DNA of 64,000 nucleotides from the NCBI GenBank assembly GCA_951640195.1, contig OX621174.1:186001-250000 (forward strand), read 5' to 3'. The notes under the pieces are model-generated. The model did no database searches. It had not been told where the DNA came from and saw only the letters and a list, made by a program, of their open reading frames with translations. This document shows positions 33,070-43,439 of this stretch, piece by piece. The DNA is from Porpolomopsis calyptriformis. Taxonomy: Eukaryota > Basidiomycota > Agaricomycetes > Agaricales > Hygrophoraceae. The translations under genes were made by a program, and so were the position numbers. The first letter of the stretch is position 1. The number at the start of each line of letters is the position of its first letter.

Positions 33070-33284
33070 ATTGCTTTCGCAAGGAATAAAGTCATATTTT
33101 GGAGGGATGGGTATAGTAACTATACTGTTGATGATAGTAGTGACATCACCAGTGTAGTAAAGAGGTGATGGAGATGCTTTGGGGTGATATGCATAACAAG
33201 AAGTAGCATTGGTAGGGTCACCTACTGGATTTCCTATAATACTGAGTTAGGGGATAGAAGAAATACGATTGGTTGTCTGATTGT

Positions 33285-34690
33285 CTAAAGCATCAAAAGG
33301 TAACTGTCAATGAGTGGCGGTTGGTTAGAAATTGATAGACCTTGCATGAACCAGTCAGAAATGAGAGGTCTTCCTGAGGCTACAATGGCATCAAATTCAT
33401 TGAAAAGTTCCAACAGCCCAATACTTGAATCACCGCCTATTGCAACCAAGCATACTACTTGCCAAACTTTGGCTTCCAGCAATGTCAACACCTGGGGTTT
33501 GGTACCCAATGATACAGCGTACTATCAAATAAGTTTTGCAATATCTGTGGTCAGTTTCAGACATTTGAGACAGATCCCCACCTCAACAAGAACATCTCTA
33601 TTGAAAGATTCACTAACCCCCCATTGGGACATGAGCAGCACCAAAGGACTAATGCTTAGCGCAACCTAAGTTAAGTTTACTATTCTATTAATAGGAATTT
33701 GATCTAGATTCATGGTGACACTGGGGTTAGCATTGCCGGCTCGACTATAATAGATCGTATTCATACAGGCCTGGAAATCAGATGAGGGGTAGAATAATGA
33801 AACGGAACAACTCACGCCAAAAATTGTTTTAGGAAAGAGTCTGTGGGTTTGGAAGCTTGTAGATTCAACTAATTATATACCAGTTAAGCAGTGAAAAGAT
33901 AAGACAATTCAAGACCTCACTAGTGAGTGCCATCACACAATGAAGGCGACTGAATGAATGTTCATCAAGATATAATGCCAATGAGAGGCCTGGTAATGTG
34001 TGATGCCATGTTGCAAATTCTTCACGGCAATTGCATACATGATGTCTTTGGCACTTTGGGCATCAGACACTACCCAGGAAGGTATGGAGCGTGGTTCCTC
34101 CCTCCGCGCTAACCTGGCTTTCGAGATGAGGTCTGTCTAGCTTCCTAATGATTTAATTATTGCTGGTAACTTCTTTGGCATCGAGATTGGGGGGGGGGTT
34201 CTCTCTGTGACTGAAAGCGCGGCATGAGAAGGCCAAGATGAAGACCAGAGAAGAGCATTGAGCAGCTGATACCCCAGCATGAGGTGACTGAAGTAGCCAG
34301 ATTGCCTGGAAAATGTTGCCCTATTGGGCTTCCCAGTCATTAGGGCCCAAGCATGGTTCCTGTATAGGTGTTGAAAAAAAGCATCTTTGTCGAAAACATC
34401 TATGGCTAAAGAAAGTGACTGCTAAAGAAATAGGAATGTAAAAGAAGATTGTCAGAACATTCAGGGAGAATGAAATTATATTAGCCTCACTTCAATGATA
34501 TGAGTGAGTAAGGGATCGCAGTGGGAAGGTTTGTGTTTGGTGACCCAGGAATGCAAGCTTCCAGGTTTGAGAACCAGGCCATTTCTCCAAGGGTATGATG
34601 ATAGGAGGATGGAGTTGTGCCTGTAAGGGGTGGTGTGTTATTGTGTAATCTCCATCTGAGCAGTGAAGTCACAGTTTTCTGAGGACATCA
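33285..34690 (-). pseudogene. decayed gene of unknown function (possibly membrane protein)
   Basis: Several minus-strand stretches read like protein: TSLLRWRLHNNTPPLTGTTP (from 34,672), GYFSHLMLGYQLLNALLW, SHAALSVTERTPPP, a TAG at about 34,137-34,139, then TDLISKARLARREEPRSIPS, AKDIMYAIAVKNLQHGITHY, and further on IVASGRPLISDWFMQGLSI. The hydrophobic stretch could be a membrane helix. The pieces are in order but broken by stops. Family not identified. Confidence 0.35.
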
Positions 34691-34959
34691 TTGGAAGGAG
34701 AGATGAGATGGAAAAATTGTACTGCTTGCAAGAACCAAAACAATCCACAAATAGTATCAGCGCATGTAAATATGATTATCCATATAGTAAAATATTATTA
34801 AATATGCGATTGTAGAGTTTGTAATATTGTTCTATCTAATACTGTACATAATGCATAATATTATAACATATTATTACAAGAGTAGGCAACATTATGTAGC
34901 AGAATGCAACTAAAATAAAAGGAATAGTAGTACTCTAATATATATTGCAACTATGAGAA

Positions 34960-35180
34960 AATGTGCAAATGTGCAAAAAATGTATAATTGTGCAAAGAAA
35001 TGTATAATTATGCAAAGAAATGTGTAGTTTTGTGCATATTCATGTATAGTTGTGTAAAATTATGTACAAATGTGCACACTTGTGTAGATAGGTGCAACAT
35101 TGTGAAAACCTGTGAAAACTTGTATAAATACATTTGCACAAATGCACATATCTATATACAGATGTGCACATCTATGCACT
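34960..35180. repeat. degenerate TGTGCAAA / ATGTATAATT minisatellite
   Basis: About 220 bp built from variants of TGTGCAAA and AATGTATAATTGTGC, repeated at irregular 10-22 bp intervals. AT-rich flanks. Open frames across it are repeat artefacts. Confidence 0.65.
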
Positions 35181-35273
35181 GGATGGTAAAGGCTGAAAAG
35201 TGAAATTTGTCCAATTTAGTCCTTCATAGCAACACAATCACTGATATCTAGCAGATTTCCTTCCCACAGTGAA

Positions 35274-38005
35274 TCAAGGGAGATTACATATCCATTTATG
35301 CTCTAGTGCTTGTTTGGCTATCATCTGTTTCTTACCCAATCCTGCTACAAAGGCTTTCCCATCTTCTGATAAGTCGCCACTCAGCAATTTCCCAAACTGA
35401 TACATATCAGAGGCCGCAGTGTAGGTGCCATTATCCAGTGTTTTATCGTCCCAATCTTTCAGCTGATCCTCCAAGTGTACCTTTCGGCCCTTGGATCCTC
35501 TCCGCCTCACTGGGTTCCCATGCTCAAAATCGATTAGAACCCACTGGCCATTACTGGGATCATAGATGATGTTCAGATGGCGGATATCGCAGTGAAGGAA
35601 ACCTCCATCATGCAATCAGGCAAGCGCAGAAACTATGTCCTTTGTCATAGCTCGTAGCTCGTCTTCGGTATTCGGTGCTCATGGGATCCCTCTGGTTTTC
35701 AAAATAACCTTGTAATAAGTGCCTCGGTGGGTCAATCGGGGACCATCCATGACCCGGGGGAGGCCACGATGATCTTGGGCATGTGAACACATTCGAGAAA
35801 GGAAGTCGATATGAGATTGCAGATTTGGTTGGCTATATGGGAGATCGGTGACTGCGAGTTTCTTCTCAACACCTGTAGAATTGTAGGTTATTTGCGTCGC
35901 CCCATACTTCATCCTTTTACCAAGAGGATAGGAAATGGCGGGAAGAACGTCCTTGATCGTCATCAGGAGGTGCTGATACGTCTGCTTCATGTATGAGAAC
36001 CGAACACAGAACAAGGTGTGAGGACGACTATAAAGAGTCTCGACACAGTCTATGATCGATGATCGTGGAAAGGAAGTCTTCGATCGTTCGCGAACAAGAT
36101 CGATCGGGGAATCGGAAGGATCGGAGAATCGAAAGAGGAAGTCTTCGAAGATCTAAAGAGGATCTAGACTCTAAAGTGAGAGAGAAGCGAATATCTAACT
36201 TGTTGGATCACTAGCTACAACATACAGTATATATATCTTCTAGTACAAGGATCCCTTTGAGTGTATATGATAAAAGGGGAGCCTCTCTAATGATCTAAGG
36301 GGAAAGTAGTGAATAGGAATAAAGGAATCGAATGAAAAGGGAGAAATAGAAGAGAACTGATGCCTTTGAATAGTGTCTTCCCTTTGATATACAAACTTTC
36401 ATTCGCGTTCGGAAAGCTTCAATCGCGTTCGGAGCGTTCGATGATTCTTGAAGTCGTTCGGGACGTTCGGGAGCTATCGGGAGCATTCGGAGGGTTCGAG
36501 TTCATATTCGAAGGACTTGATAGGCATCTAGTATTCGTATAGTTGAATATACGGTGCTCAGGGGACAGAGGGGTTGTATCAGCGCGCGATATTGATAATC
36601 ATCTGTAGGACGCTGAATCAGCTTCTGAAAAAGGTTACGTCCAGTTCTTCCGTGAGCGGCACAAAGGGGTCTGGTTGCTTTCGATTTTCTCCGTCTGCAG
36701 CATAGAAGCGAATCCTGTGCCCATTCATAGTATAACATATCATGAACTGGATATCACCAAAAGTAACAGGATCGATAGCTTGAAATTTTTTGTTAAGGTC
36801 CTCCTTAGCACCGGAGTTGGCCTTCTCCTCGCCCCAGAATATAAGCACATCCTTCAGCCAGAGGAGGAAGTCTGGTCGGCAAGAGGCTTGTATACTCAAC
36901 CCGCTGTGACAAGAAATGAACATAAGGAATGACCATCATAGTCAACACGAGTGAGAACGTACTCATCCATCCTGTTTCTATCCATCTGAATCGGCAGGTC
37001 TTTGGTTAAACTTTGCCTGACGATCTCGAGGGGAAACCTGAGCATCGCATCCACAGAGCTATGCAGCATATCCTCTGACCTGCCTGCTGCAGCACTTGAC
37101 CCAGTGATGTCTCGTAACGCATTTGTAAGGGTCATCGCAAGCTCACCGCTATGGGGCTGAAAATGATTCAATATCATGGGATACTAACAAGTGGAAGAGA
37201 TCAGCGAGGACAATGGAGCAGGGACCTTCAAATAAACAAACCTCCCGCTCTATCTTTTCGAAGAAATAGGGCATCACAGGTATTTCGCACAGGAGATTAG
37301 TTTCAATGAGAGGTGCGATCTCAGAGGCATGTCTTGGAATGAAATTGAATGGCTGCACAAGTTTAAAACAAAACTCGTCGGATGGGTTGGTTGCTGTTGA
37401 AAGGATCCAATTTGTCAGCTCTGTCGTGTCCCATGAAAACTTCAGAATCGAGCATAGTACCTTGATCAAATGACCGCTTTGATCCAGTGGTTGCAATGGA
37501 AAAGGCAGCAAGCGCAGATCCGGGGTGCTTAGGCAAAGGGCCTGCTGCTTCCGAAGAGACCAAAAAAGACAGATGGATGGGGAAACGCCAGCATGAGTGA
37601 TTGTCAACATGGGAAAGAATGAGCAAAGTACCAGATTCAAACATAGTGGATGCCTGCACAAGAACATGGATGTGGAGATACTTGAGAGGTTCCAGAAAGA
37701 GCTGATTCAGCCTGAAAGGAGGAAGCATTGGCTGAGGCTTGAATTGCGTCAGATCTTGTATTGGCGCCTTGATATCGCTGTAAGGGATGGATACCTGTCG
37801 GGCGACCATAAGCCTGGAACCAGCCAAAGTCAAGACCGCTCACCTGGGAAAGCTTGAGCAAGTCAGCATCTAGGTGGGCGAATGCATGTTTCTTTTTTTC
37901 CTTGATGATTTCTTTCAAATAGCCGACAGTCTCTCCCTCGTCAATCTTGACAGGGAAGGCTCTCTCTGGGGGATCACCAAGACGCAAGCAGTTGAGTTGA
38001 AGCAT
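35274..38005 (-). pseudogene. Crinkler (CRN)-type protein with C-terminal kinase, split by a solo LTR
   Basis: Starts at ATG 38,005 with the ubiquitin-like CRN N-domain: LQLNCLRLGDPPERAFPVKI, GETVGYLKEIIKEKKKHAF, then after an intron SIPYSDIKAPIQDL and LKYLHIHVLVQ. Later exons read RPDFLLWLKDVLIFWGEEKA, FGDIQFMICYTMNGHRIRFY and VLQMIINIAR, where the LTR at 35,974-36,581 interrupts. Behind it the kinase continues: TIKDVLPAISYPLGKRMKYG, ELRAMTKDIVSALA, the catalytic loop LHCDIRHLNIIYD and DFG-like LIDFEHGN. Counting the 4-bp duplication once restores the frame. Two TGA codons (in IP-stop-APNTED and LA-stop-LHDGG) fit CGA to TGA; the usual HRD is HCD. CRN proteins are effector-like proteins first known from oomycetes and also found in fungi. 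Clearly inactivated. Confidence 0.75.
35974..36581 (-). repeat. solo LTR (TGATAC...GTATCA) inside the Crinkler-kinase gene
   Basis: 608 bp, ends TGATAC and GTATCA, reverse complement of the outer LTR at 29,509-30,694. Target duplication on the minus strand is GCGC before and GCAC after; the mismatch is a CpG-to-CpA change. No internal retroelement sequence is present, so it arose by LTR-LTR recombination. Confidence 0.85.
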
Positions 38006-38782
38006 GAAGGTGCTCAAGGTAAAGATAGAGTCAGAGTTTCAGCGTTGAGTAACATCACGCCTTTATTTCCAGTCTCTCGCCGACCAGTGTGTTCAGATGT
38101 GAAGGGAGCTCATGCAATTTTTGGCACAAAGGAGGGCCGCATCATTATCCTTAATTTCACAGGCACGAAGGCCTATTTTCATAACCTCTAGCTTTTCCTA
38201 GGGTGTAGTCCTATGGCCCTCACAGATCAGCCTCTGTTGTCTTCCAAGGTTGCTTTTTGTCATTTCAAAACTCCTGCATGCATCTGAACTTACCTATAGT
38301 TTTGTAGGCACCTCGTTTAGAAATGTTCTTTGCATTGAATGCCAGCATTGCTGGGAAGCCTCCGCTTTTATAAAATATTGGAGTATGGCATGTTAGGATC
38401 TATGTAATTATTTTGGTTACACAAGAAAAGAGATTTTGAAAACAGCTCACAAATGAGAAACACGAGATGAGACGGAACTCCCTGCGTTTGTCCAGAGTTT
38501 TTTTCGTATAATTTGTGGATTTACGCAATGCGACGGAAACGGTACAAGATTTACACGTTTTTATGAGACAAGATACTATATATTCATTCTTGTGGCCATT
38601 ACAATGGTGCGTAACACAACACAACCAGACGAACTCACAAGCATTACAACAAGAAACAACGGCCACAACAGCAAAACAAAAGGGGGACAGACCCTCCCAG
38701 GACTCGATCTTGCCACTCCATAACCCACAGAGAGACCTGACCTGACCCTGGAAAATCGTTCCCTCGGCGCGTACACGAGCAT
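38006..38782. other. intergenic, no gene seen
   Basis: Separates the Crinkler-kinase remnant (upstream side) from the 3' end of the oligopeptide transporter. Marks the return to intact genes. Confidence 0.4.
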
Positions 38783-41700
38783 CTACCACGACGCAGGCCT
38801 GCGAGAGGACACACGTACACTCAAACGAAAACAAGGGATTTAAAATAGGAATATTGACGTACCCAAATGTGCCAGACGCCGGGGGCTGCCTTAACGGCGT
38901 GCCAAGTCCATCAGCGTTATTATTAAACACCGTATTACCTTTATCGGGGAGAATGGGTGACAAAGCGCTTGGGGCTTGTGGACGGAGGGAGGGTTCACTT
39001 ACCCCACCAGGTTTGGATCGTATCGAGACCGATCGTGCCGTTTTTAGGATACTGCAGTCTGAAAAAAAAGTCCCCCCCCCACCAGATCCAGTTGTTGAGG
39101 GAGAGGAAGGGAGGAAGAAGGGACGTACATGAAGAAAATCAACGCGGCCGAGATGGCAACGCCCGAATCCATCGCGGCCGACAAGACGTCTAAAATGCAT
39201 CATCAGGACTTACTCCGAAAATAATGAAAGTTACCTCTCACAATTATACTTTGTCCACCACGAAAAATGTCTCTTCCGGATCACATACTGAAAAACAAAC
39301 CCGACGATGCCCCAGGTCACATAATTCACCGCATTCGCCGGCGGAATGTTCCCCGTGCCGGTGAATATCACCGGAAAGTTCAGGTACCTCACCCAGCTGT
39401 CCGGGAACCACACCGAGAGCAGCCACCCGGCGAGCGGGCAGAGCGCGCCGACCAAGAAGAAGAACGTGAGGCCGTAATAAAGCTGGCCTCGGGAGAACTG
39501 CCGCGCAGGGCCGATCACGCCCCAGATGATCGACGCCGTCCCGAATACCTCCGTCGACGGGCAGATGAACCCGTCGCGCTGGGTGGGCGCACACATGTCC
39601 GCGATGTTCGTGAACATCCACGCCTGTACCCCGAGCTGGACCGTCCCCGCGATGACGGTGCACACCACCTGCGCCCAGAACATGGTCCGGGGAGGGACCT
39701 TCATGTAGTGTCCGAGCTTGAAGTCGGACGAGAATTGGAGGGCCTGCGCCATGGTGATGTACCCCCAAGTCTTGAATAGCATCATCGCGATGGGACGCCC
39801 GGGAAGCATGTACCCTATCACGAGCTCAGCGATGACACTAATCGGCTTGGTGAGTTTCGAGAAAACGACGGTGGGGGTGAAACGAAACACTCACTTGAGG
39901 CCAACTTGCTGATTGGTGATGGCTTGAATCATACCAATTGGAATGACATAAACGAATGCTACGGTGCCATTAGCGAACTATACAGGCGACAGCAGGTGAC
40001 CGCCGACTTACCGATCATCAACGCGAGGATGAAGGCCCATACGGGCAACTCTGAGTGCCAAACCTCGATCGAAATAACTCCTAAAATGAACATGCTCACT
40101 ACATAATCAGACAAAATCCTGGAATAATACAGAGTCGCTCACAAAATATTATTGTATACCACCATTCTGGCACCTGGGGATAATGAGACATCAAGCGTGC
40201 GTGGATGTCTGGTTGTTCACTCATCGAGCGACGTGATTGGACCCAAATCTGCTTGCGGTAGTACAAGAAGGCATGGGTGAGTGTTGCTGTGATTGACGCG
40301 AACGAGAGTCCATATGCGATTGCAAAAGTAGTACTGGGTGTGATCAGCGTGGTTGATACCATTGGGTATAACTGGGATACGTACGATAGGAAGAGGGGAC
40401 TATACGCTTCGTATTCCTTTGTATTGAACGAGGAGTCAGGGTTGATGATCCGGGTGACGTTGTAAGGCTGGCCAGTGTTGTCATACGACCCACGAGAGGA
40501 TATCCTGTTCGTTTATTCCCTTGAAAAATAAAATAGGCGGAAAGTTGAATAGCGACATACGGGAAATACTGTGAATACCACGTATTCGTGTACTGCAGTG
40601 AAAATTCAATAACACCCGAGGCTGGATAACGGGTACGCATACATAGAGTACGGGAGTGAGGAACCCTAAAAGAACAAAATGAGGTGGTAGTGAAACTCGG
40701 GAATGAAAACTTACAGAAGAAGAATACAAATCCAGCGACAACGTTGGCTTCTGCCCACCATGGGGTTGCGAGGGGGCTTCCGGTGTAAGCGATCTGAGCC
40801 CAGTCAAATGTAATCAGACTGATTAATGAAATAAATTTGGTCTTGGACGGGGGACGATCGAAGTATACCTCATGCCCTAGATGTAAGTGGTAGTGAATTA
40901 AATGTGAAAACTGGTGGGCGAGTGGTCACAAACCATTCCGTGTTGGTATCTATGAAGGGGTGAGAAGAAAGAATGTGGTTGATGCGAGAAAGACCACGGA
41001 CCCAAATAATTGATTGACAATCTGTGATGGTGTCAAGGTATAGGCGCATGTACGTTAATGGTACTCACGATGTTGTTAGGGACGATCCAACAGACCCAGT
41101 CGAAATAGCTCAACGCTTGGAAGATGTAGCCAGGGAAGAAGTCTATACTACTGGATAAGGCGAGCGACCGAAGAGGGAGGATAGAACTTACACCAACAGA
41201 CACCAGCCGTGAAGCTGTAGAAAAAGAAACGCTCGCGGCTAATACCCCCATGGGAACCCATTCCAGCATAATTCTGGGAGTGGAGTGTATTGAAAAGGGC
41301 GCATGTGACGAGATTAGCGGGCCAGACTGTGATTGTTAGATGAGCAGAGAGGTTGAGATACACGAATGAGTGTGAACTAACTCATCGAAGGAGGCTGGAC
41401 GAGGAACCTGCGAGAGACACCGCCGATGGAGAAGCCGATAAGCTGGGTGGACATGACGACCATCCATTGGTCTAGAATGAGATATGAGTTGGGCAGGTCC
41501 AAGTTGATACTCGGTGGGGAACTAACAGCTAAAGTTGTACGTCTGATTGTAGTATACTCTCTGGACGGCAACGACATCTGTCTGTGGAATTGATTATCGG
41601 TCAGAGAATGGTTGAGGGGGAAAAGGGGGAAAAACCTACGGCGTAAGCTGAAGAGGCACCAACGGTGGCCATTATGGTAATGAGCACCTGAGAGAGAGAG

Positions 41701-42398
41701 AGGGAGATCTGAATTTGAGAATTGAAAGGGAAAAAAAATGAAATGAAACGAACGTGTTCTTTGATTGAGAAACGTCCAGGATTAAGCGAAATTCCAAAAA
41801 TCTTGAGATTGGGAAGGAGTCTAGCCCAAGCTCTGCCCAATGGGAATGTCAGCAACTGTGCGACGATCTGTGGGTTGTGTGTGTGAGTGAGCGAGAGTGG
41901 TTTGAGAAGGGTCGGATTTGGCCATACCCCTCCGACCTGAACGGATGGATAACGGAAAAAGAAGAATTGGTTTAGACCCTGTGGGAGAGGTAAGATTTAT
42001 TTTTTCCGAGGGTCAGGAAACGCACGGGGATGACGATTGCCCAAAAGATTCCTGGAGGAGATGAAGGTGAGATGAATATTTATTTTATGGAAGACGTACC
42101 GAGAGTCCAAGAACGAAGGGTGTTGACTGGGATGGTTGGATCATCCGTGTTTGCTACGGCAGAGCGAACTTCCGGGTACGGAGAGTCATCCTCTGCAAAA
42201 AAAAAGTGAGTACGAGGTGAATGGATTGAGATTGAGTTACCGAGAACGCCTGCGAGTGCTTGATCCTTGTCAATATTGGGGTCATCAAAATCGGCCAAGG
42301 GGATGTCTTCTGAGTTGGTTATGATCAGAAGTGAAAAGGAAAGAAGAGAACGAGGTACTCAAGTCATTCGCTTTCTCGACGTCTCCTTGGGTTGACAT
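38783..42398 (-). CDS. small oligopeptide transporter, OPT family
   Basis: OPT proteins import small peptides by proton symport at the plasma membrane. The gene starts at ATG 42,398 (MSTQGDVEKANDL) and has more than fifteen exons with short GT..AG introns. Landmarks in order: DDPTIPVNTLRSWTLG, GISLNPGRFSIKEH, VYYNQTYNFSYQWMVVMSTQ, GGVSRRFLVQPPSMIWPANL, YFDWVCWIVPNNIV, LTPVLYYTNTWYSQYFP, DIHARLMSHYPQVPEWWY, GYMLPGRPIAMMLFKTWGYI, DFKLGHYMKVPPRTMFWAQV, GNIPPANAVNYVTWGIVGF and, after introns, TIGLDTIQTWWGN. The last exon gives FGPASW and stop at 38,783-38,785, the usual OPT end. No break seen, so it is probably functional. Confidence 0.93.
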
Positions 42399-42706
42399 GA
42401 TACTCTAAGAAAGTATAAAAATTTCATTATTATTTATATCCGTTCAACGAATTCCAAATCAGGGAGTCGTTTAGACTTTTCTAGACACCACCGCTCAGGA
42501 GTGGAGCATCAGCGCTATTAATTCGCGCCCAATTCCATTAACCTCTGTATTCGAATAAAAAAGCGCCAGTCAACATCTAATCATCGTATGAATACTCTAA
42601 CTACATAGATGAACATACAAAGAAAACCAAAAGTCCCGTTATAACCAAACAGAAAAGAAGGAAATTGGTACACAGCCGTAGAAAGAAAGGAAAAAAAAAC
42701 CCTTCG

Positions 42707-43282
42707 TTACATGAGCTCGGGAACGTTGATGCCATTACTTCTCAACAGCGCCTCGTACATCTGCGCACGCGCCTTCCACGTCTCCTTCTCCGCCGACAGC
42801 GTCCGCACTCTCTCCTCTAGCTCCAGCTGATGCATCAGCCTCCGCTGCCGACTCTTCCGCGCCGCAAGCGTATTCTTCCGCCGCCTCCACTCGATCTGCT
42901 GCTGATGCTCCGCAGCCAACGACGCCGGCAACTCCTCCATCAACTCGTCTTCCTCTTCCTCATCTCCTTTCAACATCCGTTGCCCTTGCCCCTGTTGTTG
43001 TTGTTGTTGTTGTTGCAGCTGGAACGCGTCCTTGCGTGAGGTCGCAGAAGGCGTGAGATAGCGTCGGGGCTGGATCGGTGCGTCCAGTGGGATCAAGTTA
43101 TCCACCGTAATGTGTTTTCGCGTCCCGGTCACACCCCGTCGGTGGGTCGATGGCGGCTCGGTCGACGTCAACGGAAGACTCATGGGCAGCCGGATCGAAG
43201 GGTGCAACACCCGGTGCGGTGGGTGCAACGAGGCCGGGTCCACACAATGGGAGTGGGATGCCGTGGATGGTGTGTGGAACAT
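42707..43282 (-). CDS. bZIP transcription factor, Gcn4/Cpc1-like
   Basis: A single-exon gene of 191 codons from ATG 43,282. The N-terminal half is Pro/Ser/Thr-rich with a poly-Gln run (QLQQQQQQQQGQGQ, CAA repeats) and an acidic patch EEEEDELMEEL. The basic region WRRRKNTLAARKSRQRR has the invariant Asn and Arg spacing of Gcn4/AP-1 factors, followed by a zipper (heptad Leu in LELEERVRTLSAEKETWKAR) that ends at NGINVPELM. Factors with this basic region bind TGACTCA. In yeast and moulds they run general amino acid control. Two perfect TGAGTCA sites lie 122-157 bp upstream of the ATG, suggesting self-regulation. The activation function is inferred. Confidence 0.88.
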   Translation of the reverse strand: MFHTPSTASHSHCVDPASLHPPHRVLHPSIRLPMSLPLTSTEPPSTHRRGVTGTRKHITVDNLIPLDAPIQPRRYLTPSATSRKDAFQLQQQQQQQQGQGQRMLKGDEEEEDELMEELPASLAAEHQQQIEWRRRKNTLAARKSRQRRLMHQLELEERVRTLSAEKETWKARAQMYEALLRSNGINVPELM

Positions 43283-43403
43283 GTCGTTTCGTTGGTCAAC
43301 TGTTTTTCGATATGACTTGAGTGGGGGATGTTGATGGGGGGGACTAGACCCCGCACCTCCCTCTGATGATATAGTTCGGCACAGCCACCAGGTTCCCTTT
43401 TTT

Positions 43404-43439
43404 GAGTCACCTTGGTTTGTTGAGGGGGCGGTGAGTCAT
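43404..43439 (-). promoter_or_regulatory. two TGAGTCA sites in the bZIP gene promoter
   Basis: Perfect heptamers at 43,404-43,410 and 43,433-43,439, 23 bp apart start to start plus six, upstream of the bZIP ATG at 43,282. A third (TGACTCA) lies at 43,835-43,841. They match the known binding site of the protein family encoded here. Confidence 0.6.

Noticed and set aside
29509..36581. The two TGATAC LTRs as the ends of one retrotransposon
   Set aside because: They are in opposite orientation and enclose WD40, JmjC-like and kinase remnants on different strands, with no pol gene.
38006..38191. Plus-strand frame 37,874-38,191 as a gene
   Set aside because: It overlaps the Crinkler N-terminal exon in antisense and has no motif.
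39244..39779. Long Arg/His/Gly-rich open frames on both strands across the oligopeptide transporter
   Set aside because: They are shadows of the GC-rich transporter exon in other frames; only the transporter frame has family motifs.
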